A model generated the notes under the pieces. That model did no database searches and was not told the DNA's origin. It worked only from the letters and a program-made list of their open reading frames with translations. The position numbers and the translations under genes were made by a program. A stretch of DNA of 64,000 nucleotides from contig NZ_JAHYBZ010000001.1 of NCBI RefSeq assembly GCF_019430885.1, forward strand, positions 372,001-436,000. The letters run 5' to 3'. Shown piece by piece: positions 17,134 to 26,214 of the stretch; within the stretch, counting starts at the first letter, position 1, and every line of letters starts with the position of its first letter. The DNA is from Roseomonas alba. Its GTDB lineage: Bacteria > Pseudomonadota > Alphaproteobacteria > Acetobacterales > Acetobacteraceae.

Positions 17134-18932
17134 TGCGCACCCCGGAGGACCCGAGCGAGGTCCTCCGCCGCGTCTTCGGTTATGAGAATTTCCGCGGGCG
17201 GCAGGAGGAGATCGTCCGCCACGCGACGGAGGGCGGTTCCGGGCTGGTGCTGATGCCGACGGGCGGCGGCAAGAGCCTCTGCTTCCAGGTGCCGGCCCTG
17301 TGCCGCAACGGCGTCGGCATCGTCGTCTCGCCGCTGATCGCGCTGATGGAGGACCAGGTCGCCGCCCTGCGCCAGCAGGGTGTTGCCGCCGCCGCGCTGC
17401 ATTCCGACCTGCCGCCGGAGGAAGCGCGCACCGTGCTGCGCGACCTGCACCAGGGCCGGCTGAAGCTGCTTTACGTCTCGCCGGAGCGCCTGACGCTGGA
17501 CGGCATGCTCCAGCGTCTCGATGAACTGCCCATCGCCCTCTTTGCCGTGGATGAGGCGCATTGCGTCAGCCAGTGGGGGCATCACTTCCGGCCGGAATAC
17601 CGTGGCCTCGGCGTGCTGGGGCGGAACTTCCCGGGCGTGCCTCGCCTTGCGCTGACCGCGACCGCCGACCCGCGCACGGTCGAGGACATTCGCGTCCAGC
17701 TCGACCTGACCGAGGCGCCGGTCTTCCGCGCCTCCTTCGACCGGCCGAACATATTCATCACGGCGGCGCCGCGCGAGAGCGAGCGCGGCCAGCTTCGCGC
17801 CCTGATCCGCGAGGTGGGCGGCTGCGGCATCGTCTATTGCGGCAGCCGCGCCAAGGCGGAATCGACCGCCGAGTGGCTGCGCACGGACGGGCACGACGCG
17901 CTCGCCTTCCATGCCGGGATGGATGCGGCGGACAAGCGCGACGCCCATCGCCGCTTCGCCCGCGGCGACGATGTCATCATGGCGGCGACGATCGCCTTCG
18001 GCATGGGCATCGACCGCCCGGATGTGCGCTGGGTGGCGCATCTCGACCTGCCGCGCAGCCCGGAGAGCTGGTACCAGGAGATCGGCCGTGCCGGCCGCGA
18101 CGGCGACCCCGCCCGCGCGCTGCTGCTGTTCGGTGCCGGCGACATGGCGATCGCGCGGCACCGCATCGCCGAGAGCCCGGCGAGCGACGAGCAGAAGCGC
18201 GTCGAACGCTCCCGGCTCGATGCCATGATCGCCATCGCCGAGGCGGCGACCTGCCGTCGCGCCCTGCTGCTGCGCTGCTTTGGCGAGGAGCCTGCCACTC
18301 CCGAATGCGGCGCCTGCGACATCTGCAAGACGCCGCCGCGTCTGTTCGACGGGACGGTGGCGGCGCAGAAGATGCTCTCGGCCGTGGTGCGGACCGGGCA
18401 GCGCTTCGGGCTTGGCCATGTGGTGGACGTGCTGCGCGGGCGGCTGACCGACAAGGTGGCGCAATTCGCCCATGACAAGCTGCCGACCTTCGGGGTGGGC
18501 AAGGATTTCTCCGACAGCGCCTGGCGTGGCGTGGCGCGGCAGCTCGTCGCGCGCGGAGCGCTCGACGTGGTTGTCGAGAACCATGGCGAGCTGGTCGCGA
18601 CCGAAGCGGCGCGTCCCGTCCTGCGCGGCGCGGAGCCGGTGATGCTGCGCGAGGACACGGTGCAGTCGGCGCCGAGGCGGTCGGCCGGTCATGGCCCGCC
18701 GCCGGTCTCCTCGGGCGATCCGCTGTTCGATGCGCTGCGGCTGTGGCGGCGTGGTGTGGCGCAGGCGCAGGGGGTGCCGGCCTATGTCGTGGCCGATGAC
18801 CGGACGCTGGGCGGCATTGCGGCGGCGAGGCCCGGGAACATCGATGCGCTGCTGGAGGTGCCGGGGATGGGGCGGTCGCGCGTGGAGCGCTATGGTGACG
18901 ACATCCTCCGCATCATTCGCGAGGAAGGCTGA
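17133..18932 (+). CDS. RecQ-family ATP-dependent DNA helicase
   Basis: This is a 599-residue superfamily II helicase. Walker A is PTGGGKS (42-48), the DEAH box is at about 140-143 followed by [13 protein letters not shown] as in RecQ, and motif VI is [11 protein letters not shown] zinc-binding region with C-x-n-CGACDIC follows (about residues 388-396). After a winged-helix part ([19 protein letters not shown]), the C-terminus is an HRDC domain (about 528-598, [16 protein letters not shown] through [12 protein letters not shown]). It unwinds DNA 3' to 5' in repair and recombination. Its TGATG start couples it to the OmpA-like gene, an unusual pairing. Confidence 0.93.
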   Translation: MRTPEDPSEVLRRVFGYENFRGRQEEIVRHATEGGSGLVLMPTGGGKSLCFQVPALCRNGVGIVVSPLIALMEDQVAALRQQGVAAAALHSDLPPEEARTVLRDLHQGRLKLLYVSPERLTLDGMLQRLDELPIALFAVDEAHCVSQWGHHFRPEYRGLGVLGRNFPGVPRLALTATADPRTVEDIRVQLDLTEAPVFRASFDRPNIFITAAPRESERGQLRALIREVGGCGIVYCGSRAKAESTAEWLRTDGHDALAFHAGMDAADKRDAHRRFARGDDVIMAATIAFGMGIDRPDVRWVAHLDLPRSPESWYQEIGRAGRDGDPARALLLFGAGDMAIARHRIAESPASDEQKRVERSRLDAMIAIAEAATCRRALLLRCFGEEPATPECGACDICKTPPRLFDGTVAAQKMLSAVVRTGQRFGLGHVVDVLRGRLTDKVAQFAHDKLPTFGVGKDFSDSAWRGVARQLVARGALDVVVENHGELVATEAARPVLRGAEPVMLREDTVQSAPRRSAGHGPPPVSSGDPLFDALRLWRRGVAQAQGVPAYVVADDRTLGGIAAARPGNIDALLEVPGMGRSRVERYGDDILRIIREEG

Positions 18933-19025
18933 ACGCGCCGCGCCTGCATGCGTTGTGATGCATTGCATGGGCGAAGCGAAAGTTCGTCGCTAGGGTGCCG
19001 CCGCTTATTGAAGGGGGACCACGAC

Positions 19026-19595
19026 ATGCGCCGTTCGATGCTGATGACCGCTGCCCTGATGGCGATGATCGCCGTCGCGCCGGCGCGGGCCGACGACATC
19101 TCCGACGCGATCGGGGAGGCGCAGCGCGCCTATCAGGGCGGGCAGTTCCAGGCGGCGCAGACCGCGTTGCAGGAGGCGCTGCAACTGCTGCAGCAGCGCG
19201 GCGCGGCGAACCTGGCCGCGGCGCTGCCCGATGCGCTGCCGGGTTGGACCGCCGAGGAGGCGACGTCGAACGCTGCCGGGGCTGCCGGACTGTTCGGTGG
19301 GTCGATGGCGTCGCGCACCTATCGCAACGCGCAGGACCAGACGGTCGAGATCCAGGTGATGAGCGACAACCCGATGATCGCTCAGCTTGCCGCGGTGCTG
19401 GCCAATCCGATGCTGGCCGGGGCGATGGGGCGGCTCGTGCGGGTTGGCGAGCTGCGCGCCATCCAGGCCAATGACGGCAATGTCAGCATGCTGGTGGACA
19501 ACCGCATCCTGGTGCAGGTCCAGGGCGACGCGCCGGCGGACGCGAAGCTCGCCTACGCCCGTGCGATCAACGTGGCGCGGCTGGCGGGGCGCTGA
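19026..19595 (+). CDS. Secreted hypothetical protein
   Basis: The 189-residue protein has a clear signal peptide (about 22 residues, cleaved after APARA). A Gln/Ala-rich helical stretch follows (IGEAQRAYQGGQFQAAQTAL, TPR-like in character), then a beta-rich C-terminal half with LPGWTAEEA and ILVQVQGDAPADAKLAYARAI. The second half resembles periplasmic proteins of unknown function that gauge or stabilise the envelope, but I cannot name the family. The ATG at 19026 has GAAGGGGGA upstream. It converges on grxD across a strong hairpin. Confidence 0.78.
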   Translation: MRRSMLMTAALMAMIAVAPARADDISDAIGEAQRAYQGGQFQAAQTALQEALQLLQQRGAANLAAALPDALPGWTAEEATSNAAGAAGLFGGSMASRTYRNAQDQTVEIQVMSDNPMIAQLAAVLANPMLAGAMGRLVRVGELRAIQANDGNVSMLVDNRILVQVQGDAPADAKLAYARAINVARLAGR

Positions 19596-19709
19596 GGCGC
19601 CGGACGAGGCCGTGCCGCCCAGCGGCGCGGCGCAAGATGGGCACCCCGTCGCCGCCTGAACGCAGCCGGAAGGGGTTGCCGACGAGGGTTCCGGCAGGGC
19701 GGTGGTGAT

Positions 19710-19744
19710 CGCCGGGGACCGCGCCGCTTGGCGGGTCCCCGGCG
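19710..19744. terminator. GC-rich hairpin between convergent genes
   Basis: This is a perfect 11-bp stem, CGCCGGGGACC at 19710-19720 pairing with GGTCCCCGGCG at 19734-19744, with a 13-base loop. It lies between the stop of the secreted hypothetical gene and the stop of grxD, where bidirectional termination is expected. There is no uridine run on either strand, so intrinsic termination is not assured. Confidence 0.6.
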
Positions 19745-19751
19745 GGGCCAA

Positions 19752-20090
19752 TCAGGCCTCGGCCTTGTGGGGGACTTCCTTCTCGGCGAGCAGGGTCGCC
19801 AGCTCGCCGGACTGGAACATCTCCATGACGATGTCGCAGCCGCCGACGAACTCGCCCTTCACATAGAGCTGGGGGATGGTCGGCCAGTTGGTGAAGGCCT
19901 TGATGCCCTCACGGATCTCCATGTCCTCGAGCACGTTCACGCCCGAGAAGGGCACGCCCATGTGGGTCAGGATCTGAACGACGCGCGCGGAGAAGCCGCA
20001 CTGCGGGAAGACCGGCGTGCCCTTCATGAAGAGCACCACGGGGGTCTCGTCGATGGTGGCCTGGATGCGGTCGAAGGTGGGGTTCGACAT
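19752..20090 (-). CDS. grxD: Grx4-type monothiol glutaredoxin
   Basis: The 112-residue monothiol glutaredoxin carries the CGFS active site (C31-S34), the TIP cis-proline segment ([11 protein letters not shown]) and the GGCDI glutathione-binding motif. Such proteins carry a glutathione-ligated 2Fe-2S cluster and work with BolA partners in iron-sulfur delivery and iron sensing. The bolA gene lies just upstream, 12 bp away on the same strand, which supports a physical Grx4-BolA complex here. It is the last gene of the purL-bolA-grxD run. Confidence 0.95.
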   Translation of the reverse strand: MSNPTFDRIQATIDETPVVLFMKGTPVFPQCGFSARVVQILTHMGVPFSGVNVLEDMEIREGIKAFTNWPTIPQLYVKGEFVGGCDIVMEMFQSGELATLLAEKEVPHKAEA

Positions 20091-20102
20091 CGGGTCTGGG
20101 TC

Positions 20103-20336
20103 CTATTCCGGAGCGGAGGTCTGAAGGGCCAGCGCGTGCAGGACACCGCCCATGCGGCCCTGCAGCGCGGCGTAGACGATCTGGTGCTGCTTCACGCGGG
20201 AGATGCCGCGGAAGGACGCCGAGACGACCTTGGCGGCGTAGTGGTCGCCGTCACCGGCCAGGTCCTCGATGGTGACCTCGGCATCGGGGAGGGCGGATTT
20301 GATCAGCGCCTCGATCTCTGCCGGTTGCATCGCCAT
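20103..20336 (-). CDS. BolA-family protein
   Basis: The 77-residue protein has the BolA fold: ALPDAEVTIEDLAGDGDHYAAKVVS, then FRGISRVKQHQIVYAAL containing the family helix-turn-helix-like motif, ending in GGVLHALAL. It lacks the long N-terminal loop of BolA proper, resembling the IbaG/BolA2 branch. With the adjacent monothiol glutaredoxin it can hold a shared 2Fe-2S cluster. Its start codon overlaps the purL stop by ATGA, so it is translated from the purine operon. Confidence 0.93.
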   Translation of the reverse strand: MAMQPAEIEALIKSALPDAEVTIEDLAGDGDHYAAKVVSASFRGISRVKQHQIVYAALQGRMGGVLHALALQTSAPE

Positions 20337-22555
20337 CAGGCACGTCCTTCCATCAGGGCGGGGAGCGTCGCTTCGTTCGCCTCCCGCAGGGTCGACACCG
20401 ATATGGACCGGCCGCCGCCCAAATCCAGGGCAGACCCGCCGGAACGGCCGAGCCGGTAGGCGGGCACACCCGCCAGCTTGGCCTCGGCCAGGATGGCAGC
20501 GGCGTCGGAGACTGCAAGGACGTAACGGGCCTGGTCCTCGCCGAACCAGAAGGCGTGGGCGGGCAGGGCATCCCAGGCGGGGGCGAGGGTCGCGCCGGTG
20601 TTGGTCGCCATGGCCATCTCGGCGATGGCGACCAGCAGGCCGCCATCGGCGCAGTCGTGGCAGGCCAGCACATCGCCGGCGAGGATCTGGGTGCGGACGA
20701 AGTCGCCGTTGCGGCGCTCCGCGGCCAGGTCCACCGGGGGCGGGGCGCCTTCCTCGCGGCCGGCGATGTCCCGCAGCCAGAGGGATTGGCCGAGGTGGCC
20801 GGCGGTGGTGCCGACCAGGACCAGCTCCGCGTTCGCCGGCATGCCGAGGCCGATGGCGTCGGCCGCGTCGTCGATCACACCGACGCCGCCGATGGCGGGG
20901 GTGGGGAGGATCGCCCGGCCCTCGGTCTCGTTGTAGAGGGAGACGTTGCCGCTCACGACCGGGAAGTCGAGTGCGGTGCAGGCGGCGGCCATGCCGCGCA
21001 CCGCGGAGGCGAACTGGCCCATGATCCGCGGCTTCTCGGGGTTGCCGAAGTTCATGTTGTCGGTGATGGCGAGCGGCAGGGCGCCGGTGGCGGTGATGTT
21101 GCGCCAGGCCTCGGCGACCGCCTGGGCGCCGCCCGCCTCGGGGTCCGCGAGGACGTAGCGGGGCGTGCAGTCGGTGGTCATGGCCAGGGCGCGGTCGTGA
21201 TCCTCGATCTTCACGATGGCCGCGTCGGCGCCGCCGGGGCGGTGGACGGTCTGGCCGTTCACCAGGGCGTCGTACTGGTCCCAGATCCAGCGGCGGGAGC
21301 AGAGGTCCGGGGTCGCGACCAGGGTCAGCAGGGCCTGTTCGATGCCGACCGGGTCGGGGATCGAGGCCGGGGCCAGGAGAGGCTGCTTCGGGGTGTCCTC
21401 GGTGGGGCGGCGGTAGAGGGGGGATTCCGATTCCAGCGGGGCGAGGGGGATGTCGGCCTCGATTTCCCCCTTGTGGCGGATGACGATGCGGCCGGTGTCG
21501 GTGAGGTGGCCGATCACCGCGAAGTCCAGCTCCCACTTGGTGAAGATGGCCTCGGCCATCGCCTCGCGGCCGGGCTTGAGGACCATGAGCATGCGCTCCT
21601 GGCTCTCGGAGAGCATCATCTCGTAGGCGGTCATCCCCTCCTCGCGCTGGGGGACGTTGTCGAGGGTGAGGTCGATGCCCATGCCACCTTTGCCGGCCAT
21701 CTCGACACCGCTGCTGGTCAGGCCCGCGGCGCCCATGTCCTGGATGGCGACGATGGCGTCGGTGGCCATGAGTTCCAGGCAGGCCTCGATGAGGAGTTTT
21801 TCCGCGAAGGGGTCGCCGATCTGGACGGTGGGGCGCTTTTCTTCGGAGTCCGCGGAGAATTCCGCGGAGGACATGGTGGCACCGTGGATGCCGTCGCGGC
21901 CGGTCTTGGAACCGACATAGACCACGGGGTTGCCGATGCCGGTGGCGGCGGCGGTGAAGATGCGGTCGGCCTTGGCGATGCCGACCGTCATGGCGTTGAC
22001 CAGCGGGTTGCCGTTGTAGGCGGGGTGGAAGTTGACCTCCCCGCCCACCGTCGGGACGCCGACGCAGTTGCCGTAGCCGCCGATGCCGCGGACCACGCCG
22101 TCGATCACCTGCTTCATCCGCGGCGCGTCCGGGGCGCCGAAGCGCAGGGCGTTGAGGTTGGCGATGGGGCGGGCACCCATGGTGAAGACATCGCGCAGGA
22201 TGCCACCGACCCCGGTGGCCGCGCCGTTGTAGGGCTCGATCCAACTGGGGTGGTTGTGGGATTCCATCTTGAAGACGGCGGCCAGGCCATCCCCGATGGC
22301 AATGACGCCGGCATTCTCCCCCGGGCCCTGGATGACCCAGGGGGCCTTGGTGGGGAGTTCCTTCAGCCAGACGCGGCTGGATTTGTAGGAGCAGTGTTCC
22401 GACCACATCACCGAGAAGACGCCGAGTTCGGTCAGCGAGGGGGTGCGGCCGAGGATGGCGAGGGCGCGGTCGTATTCGTCCGGCTTGAGGCCGAATTCGG
22501 CGGCAAGCTGGGCGGCACGGGCGGGGTCGAGGGGCGTGGGCGCGGCGGCGGTCAT
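20336..22555 (-). CDS. purL: FGAM synthase, large (glutaminase-independent) subunit PurL
   Basis: This is a 739-residue small-type PurL, which needs separate PurQ and PurS subunits. Both are encoded on the same strand at 31.4-32.6 kb. The N-terminal [10 protein letters not shown] (51-60) and [18 protein letters not shown] (98-115) motifs are the ATP/FGAR site of the family. It converts formylglycinamide ribonucleotide to formylglycinamidine ribonucleotide in de novo purine synthesis. The start is at 22555. The neighbouring purQ is 8.8 kb away, an unusual separation. Confidence 0.96.
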   Translation of the reverse strand: MTAAAPTPLDPARAAQLAAEFGLKPDEYDRALAILGRTPSLTELGVFSVMWSEHCSYKSSRVWLKELPTKAPWVIQGPGENAGVIAIGDGLAAVFKMESHNHPSWIEPYNGAATGVGGILRDVFTMGARPIANLNALRFGAPDAPRMKQVIDGVVRGIGGYGNCVGVPTVGGEVNFHPAYNGNPLVNAMTVGIAKADRIFTAAATGIGNPVVYVGSKTGRDGIHGATMSSAEFSADSEEKRPTVQIGDPFAEKLLIEACLELMATDAIVAIQDMGAAGLTSSGVEMAGKGGMGIDLTLDNVPQREEGMTAYEMMLSESQERMLMVLKPGREAMAEAIFTKWELDFAVIGHLTDTGRIVIRHKGEIEADIPLAPLESESPLYRRPTEDTPKQPLLAPASIPDPVGIEQALLTLVATPDLCSRRWIWDQYDALVNGQTVHRPGGADAAIVKIEDHDRALAMTTDCTPRYVLADPEAGGAQAVAEAWRNITATGALPLAITDNMNFGNPEKPRIMGQFASAVRGMAAACTALDFPVVSGNVSLYNETEGRAILPTPAIGGVGVIDDAADAIGLGMPANAELVLVGTTAGHLGQSLWLRDIAGREEGAPPPVDLAAERRNGDFVRTQILAGDVLACHDCADGGLLVAIAEMAMATNTGATLAPAWDALPAHAFWFGEDQARYVLAVSDAAAILAEAKLAGVPAYRLGRSGGSALDLGGGRSISVSTLREANEATLPALMEGRA

Positions 22556-22612
22556 GGGCGCGTTGTGGGTAGCGCGCGTGCCGCTGTCCAGTGGGTGCGT
22601 GCGCGGGGCTGG

Positions 22613-23179
22613 TCATGACCAGCCGAGGCGCTGTTTTCGGGTGAGGTGCTTGATGCCGCCGGCCATGCGGTGGAGGTGTTTGAGGGCCTTCAGGTAGCCG
22701 AGATAGGCGGCGATCTGCTTGCGGGTGGAGGGCATGGCCGGGAGGCGCATGGCCTTCAGCTTTTCGGACAAATCGGGGTTGGGGAGCTTGGAGGGCGGGC
22801 CGTTCAGGGCGGTGAGGAAGCCGAGGCGGCGGATGAGGACGATGAAGCGGAGACCGCGGAGGCGGATGGCGCGGCGGCAGGCGCGGAAGATGAGGGGGGC
22901 GATCTCATTCAGCGGGTGTTTGGGATCGTTTTCCTTGATGGCTTCGAGGAGGCGTTCCCACAGGCCGGCATGGGTCAGGCGGCGGAAGTAGCGGGAGACG
23001 GTGTCGGGCTTGCCGTGTTCCGGGGGGAGGGCGCGCCAGGGGTCGGTGGTGCAGGCGAGGTGGAATATGGCGTTCATGCGGGCCTTGAGATCGCTGATCT
23101 GGCGGCCGGCGGGGGAACGGGGGAGGATGAAGGGGAGGAGGGCGTGAAATTGGAGGGGGGTGAGGGGGTGAGCGCGCAT
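22613..23179 (-). CDS. IS5/IS402-like transposase N-terminal remnant or domesticated orphan
   Basis: The product is 188 residues from the ATG at 23179. Residues 1-95 (LTPLQFHALLPFIL, RQISDLKARMNAIFHLACT, VSRYFRRLTHAGLWERLLEAI) look like the helical DUF4096-type N-terminal part of IS5-family transposases. The C-terminal half (FIVLIRRLGFLTALNGPP, MPSTRKQIAAYLGYLKALKH) is basic and has no recognisable DDE catalytic triad. I see no terminal inverted repeats. The DNA is still GC-rich, and the composition changes sharply just upstream at about 23265. It may be a decayed element or an adapted host gene. Confidence 0.6.
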   Translation of the reverse strand: MRAHPLTPLQFHALLPFILPRSPAGRQISDLKARMNAIFHLACTTDPWRALPPEHGKPDTVSRYFRRLTHAGLWERLLEAIKENDPKHPLNEIAPLIFRACRRAIRLRGLRFIVLIRRLGFLTALNGPPSKLPNPDLSEKLKAMRLPAMPSTRKQIAAYLGYLKALKHLHRMAGGIKHLTRKQRLGWS

Positions 23180-23264
23180 CGGGAAATAGGAACATATTCC
23201 CGAGCAAAGTGCAACGATAATCTGGCACATGCCCGTCTCGACACGAACTGCTACCTCGACAATA

Positions 23265-24245
23265 TCACTTCGGTGTGTGGCGGATTCCAATCACCATAAG
23301 TCGAATCGCTTCGCCGCCGCGATCCCTTACAAAGTACCCTTCAAGATAAACCTGATCCACCTTCATCTTGTCTATTAATTTCTGCTTAATAACGGGCAAT
23401 ATATCTGAAGGTATATTGAAACTCAATATTTTAGTATTGTTTTCAATTTTTACTTTTCCCCAACCATTATCCTTGTTGAACTGCGTAATATTACCGAGGA
23501 TAATATCCGTATAATCATCAACGATCGCCGTTTCGATGGATTGAGCTAACTTCTGATCGAGAAAAAGAATTGGCTGAGTTTGGGCTGTTTCGTTGGGTAA
23601 AACCTGGAGCGAGGTGGCGCTCCTCCGCAAGGGGACAGACATTTCCTTGAGGAGGGGCGCGGACATCGATATTAATTTTTGCGCACTTTCCTTGTCGATT
23701 TTCATAATCTCCGCTTTTTTGGCGTTGAGCCTCCTTTCCCGATAGAGCTCGGCGGCACGACGCTTAACCATATCCTCAATGGGAGCAGGCAAAGCAGTAT
23801 TTAGATCTCCCGATTTTACATATTCCCGCGTTAATTCATCTAATCTCTTAGTAGATACCGTGCCCCCCGAGCTGCGGATAGGGTGGACGTCCTGACCAGG
23901 ATTTTGTGCTTCTGTGAGAGCGTCTTGGTCGATTTTCTCAACGAGTCGTTCACCTAAAAAAGCCAAAATATCGCCTAATTCAGCGTTCATAAATGGCTTT
24001 TTCTCAGTAGTCGGCTCTGTGTTTTCTATGTTTATATTGAAGGAGCCTTCGGAATGAGCGGTCAATTCGATATCAAAATTCACGCCATCCGTAATTTTCT
24101 GAGTAAATCTACCTCTATCGCGAAACTGTGTTAACTTTACCAGCAACCTTGCGGCGGCATATTGGAATCGCGCAGACTCGTAGAAATTCATTCTGTGAGA
24201 GTCGGCCAAACCGCCTTCAAAGCGAAAAGTTAGCGTTTCTTGCAC
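23265..24245 (-). CDS. Uncharacterised protein of an AT-rich divergent pair
   Basis: This encodes 326 residues if read from the GTG at 24245. That start gives QETLTFRFEGGLADSHRMN at the N-terminus and has AGGGGAG upstream; a TTG 96 bases earlier has no ribosome site. The N-terminal pattern (FRFEGG, then NFYESARFQYAAARLLVKL) recalls an uncharacterised family of DUF7946-like proteins. That match is from memory and is weak. A basic, helical middle (about 165-200) is followed by a beta-rich C-terminus (KVKIENNTKILSFNIP, RGGEAIRLMVIGI). No catalytic motif is visible. Base composition is far more AT-rich than all neighbours, suggesting transfer. Function is unknown. Confidence 0.75.
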   Translation of the reverse strand: MQETLTFRFEGGLADSHRMNFYESARFQYAAARLLVKLTQFRDRGRFTQKITDGVNFDIELTAHSEGSFNINIENTEPTTEKKPFMNAELGDILAFLGERLVEKIDQDALTEAQNPGQDVHPIRSSGGTVSTKRLDELTREYVKSGDLNTALPAPIEDMVKRRAAELYRERRLNAKKAEIMKIDKESAQKLISMSAPLLKEMSVPLRRSATSLQVLPNETAQTQPILFLDQKLAQSIETAIVDDYTDIILGNITQFNKDNGWGKVKIENNTKILSFNIPSDILPVIKQKLIDKMKVDQVYLEGYFVRDRGGEAIRLMVIGIRHTPK

Positions 24246-24385
24246 CTGTGCGCACACTCCCCTGACCGAATCGCCAGCTTGCAAAGGCGTTACAACCTTT
24301 GCATGATTTGAATATAGAACCAAATTTACGTGAACTTGCAACCAAGGCTGAGTGCAGCACGACGCGCTAGGAAGAAGCGAGAAGC
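24246..24385. promoter_or_regulatory. Shared intergenic region of a divergent gene pair
   Basis: These 140 bp separate the two outward-facing starts of the AT-rich module. They contain AT-rich stretches (for example TTTGAATATAGAACC on the plus strand around 24307) suitable for promoters in both directions. No clear operator palindrome was recognised. The right end carries the GAAGAAGCGAGAAG ribosome-site region of the membrane protein gene. Confidence 0.45.
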
Positions 24386-24994
24386 ATGGGCGATATCAGC
24401 GTTGGGGCGGTTGGCGCGGCAGCGATAGCAGGTTTTGCATCTTTGCTAGGCCTAATTATCGCTAAAGAACAGAAGGTATCCGAGTTCCGTCAAGCGTGGA
24501 TTGACGCATTGCGGAAATGTTTTGTGGACTACCTAGTAAATATTAACGCAGTATCTGATAATATAAGGCTCCGTAGTGCTGGTGTTCATGACGATAAAGA
24601 TGGCCTTTTAGAGGGATACAGGGCATTAAACGAAGCAAGTAATGGGATAAAGCTGAGAATAAATAACAAGGAGAAAACAGCTTCAAAATTATTGAAGACT
24701 ATGGGCGACTTTGAGGGTCTAGCTTCAGACAATAAGAAGATGACTCCAGAAAATATCAAATTGATAGAAGATAGATTTCTGGACGAATCTCAAGAATTAT
24801 TGAAATTTGAATGGAAAAGAGTGAAGCGTGGAGAGCATATTTTTGTTTTGATGAAATACATCGCCATACTTATAATATTTCTTTCAGTTCCAGCAACGAT
24901 TTATCTAATCAAATTTCAGGATCGTGAAATGGAAATGCAATCCATATCGCATTCAAATATGATTCGAGTCGAGGGATTTTCTCCGAGATATTAG
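24386..24994 (+). CDS. Small two-helix membrane protein of the AT-rich pair
   Basis: The 202-residue protein has a hydrophobic segment at about 6-26 (VGAAAIAGFASLLGLII) and a second near 152-170 (YIAILIIFLSVPATIYLI). They flank a charged, mostly helical cytoplasmic or periplasmic domain. KEQKVSEFRQAWIDALRK follows the first helix; I recall this segment from a widespread unnamed family, without a function. The ATG at 24386 has a GAAGAAGCGAG site. The gene is divergent from the 326-residue protein and shares its low GC. A membrane sensor or effector paired with a soluble partner is possible but not shown. Confidence 0.75.
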   Translation: MGDISVGAVGAAAIAGFASLLGLIIAKEQKVSEFRQAWIDALRKCFVDYLVNINAVSDNIRLRSAGVHDDKDGLLEGYRALNEASNGIKLRINNKEKTASKLLKTMGDFEGLASDNKKMTPENIKLIEDRFLDESQELLKFEWKRVKRGEHIFVLMKYIAILIIFLSVPATIYLIKFQDREMEMQSISHSNMIRVEGFSPRY

Positions 24995-25000
24995 AAGACT

Positions 25001-25418
25001 CGAAGGTGCAGTAACCTTCGTTTCCTGCCGGGGTGCAGGGGAACAGCCCCTGCAAAGCCGCCCGGCGAGAAAGTGCCCCCGCCGAGCGTCGTCCGACAGC
25101 GCCCTACTCCGCGTAGTCCGGCTGGGTCCGGTCCAGCATCCGCTTCATCGCGGCGAAGTAGTAGTCGGACCCGCTCATCGCCATGGTCGGGTCTTTCCAG
25201 CCGGCCTGTTCGCGCATCTTCTCCAGCACTCCGGGTGCGACGAACCGGCGGCGCTGGCCGGTCCACATGCCGAAGAGCTGCGTGCGGCAGGAGCGTTCGA
25301 GGAAGTAGAGCCGGCGGTAGGCCTGGGCCACGGTGTCGCCGATCACGACGACGCCGTGGTTGGCCATCATCAGCACGATGTTGTCGTCCATGAGGGCGGC
25401 CATGCGTTCGCCTTCGGC
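25001..25418. repeat. Long direct repeat, left copy (aldolase 3' end)
   Basis: This stretch matches 26215-26633 along its whole length with about 15 mismatches and one single-base indel by eye, so roughly 96 percent identity. It covers the last 105 or so codons of the class II aldolase gene plus about 104 bp downstream of its stop. The match begins at CGAAGGTGCAGTAACC and stops abruptly after CCTTCGGC. It begins only 6 bp beyond the stop codon of the AT-rich membrane protein gene. Confidence 0.9.
25104..25418 (-). pseudogene. 5'-truncated class II aldolase gene fragment
   Basis: This is a copy of codons 154-257 of the intact aldolase gene at 26319-27092. It encodes the C-terminal part from MDDNIVLMMANHGVVVIGD to the terminal RTQPDYAE. 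The N-terminal two-thirds, including the HTH zinc-ligand segment, is missing; upstream of 25418 the sequence is unrelated. There are about three amino-acid differences from the intact gene (for example APGVLEK against APDVLEK). It is probably not expressed as a functional enzyme. Confidence 0.85.
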
Positions 25419-25627
25419 TCAGCCCAACGCGGCATTTGCACGCGCCCTCGCCCGGCTCCGCGGCGCGCCCGTCCTGTCTTTCGGGGCGGGGCGCGCATGC
25501 CGAGGGCGCGGTGGCCGATTGACGTGCGCGAGAGGTTTGTCTGGATTGGCTCAAGCGCAAGCTGAATGCGCGTCGCCGGCCGTTGTCGTTGCGCGGCGGG
25601 TTGGCCTTGATTTGGATGGAGCACCGG

Positions 25628-25987
25628 ATGTTGGACGGGATCAACTGGCCCGGCGTCGTTTCGCAGGCCCTGCAGACCGGCGGTGCGCTGTTGATGGTGA
25701 TTGTCGTGTGGACGCTGCCGCGCGCCGTTTGGCGCGGCGCCTTGTGGTGGTTCAATTCAGGCAGTGACCGAACCGAGGCTGAACGCGCGGCGCTGGCCAG
25801 GTTGCTCGATGAAGCAGAGGAACGCGGATTCAACCGGGGCTGGCGCGCGGCCGAGGAGGCGCTGAACAACAGAACGACAGCGGTCGCGACCACCACCTCC
25901 GATGCCGGCGCCGTGGCCGCGCCGCCTCGGTCGCCGGTCTCCTCCGCCGGCCAAACTGCCGTCGAACATGGTTCGCGCAGCTTGTGA
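25628..25987 (+). CDS. Small putative single-helix membrane protein
   Basis: The open frame has 119 codons from ATG 25628 and follows a TGGAGC-like site. A hydrophobic segment (ALLMVIVVWTLPRAVW, about 20-35) is followed by an acidic, helical region (ERAALARLLDEAEERGFNRGW) and an Ala/Thr/Ser-rich tail. I do not recognise it. It lies in the 0.8 kb unique segment between the two copies of the direct repeat. Codon usage is GC-rich, unlike the AT-rich pair to the left. It may be coding, but the evidence is only frame length and composition. Confidence 0.4.
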   Translation: MLDGINWPGVVSQALQTGGALLMVIVVWTLPRAVWRGALWWFNSGSDRTEAERAALARLLDEAEERGFNRGWRAAEEALNNRTTAVATTTSDAGAVAAPPRSPVSSAGQTAVEHGSRSL

Positions 25988-26214
25988 TCGATCGGAATCG
26001 ATGGAGAGCCTTGTACGCCGAGACCATACCCTTTGGCTGAATCGGTCTCAGCTTCGTCCCGGGGTCAGCACCGCCTACGTGAACCACGCACGGCGGGTCG
26101 TCGACGGGCCTTGTTTCCAGTCGCGCCAGTTCGACACAGATGAAGCGATCTTACAGGCGCGGCCACTGACGTCGCAGACCGATGCAATCCTGCGCGCGCG
26201 AGGGTCCGGCAGAC

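Noticed and set aside
22613..23179. Complete insertion sequence
   Set aside because: No terminal inverted repeats, no target-site duplication and no DDE region were found.
24246..24341. A longer N-terminus for the 326-residue protein from a TTG at 24341
   Set aside because: The extra 32 residues have no ribosome site and do not look like part of the domain; the GTG at 24245 has AGGGGAG upstream and starts directly before the conserved-looking strand.
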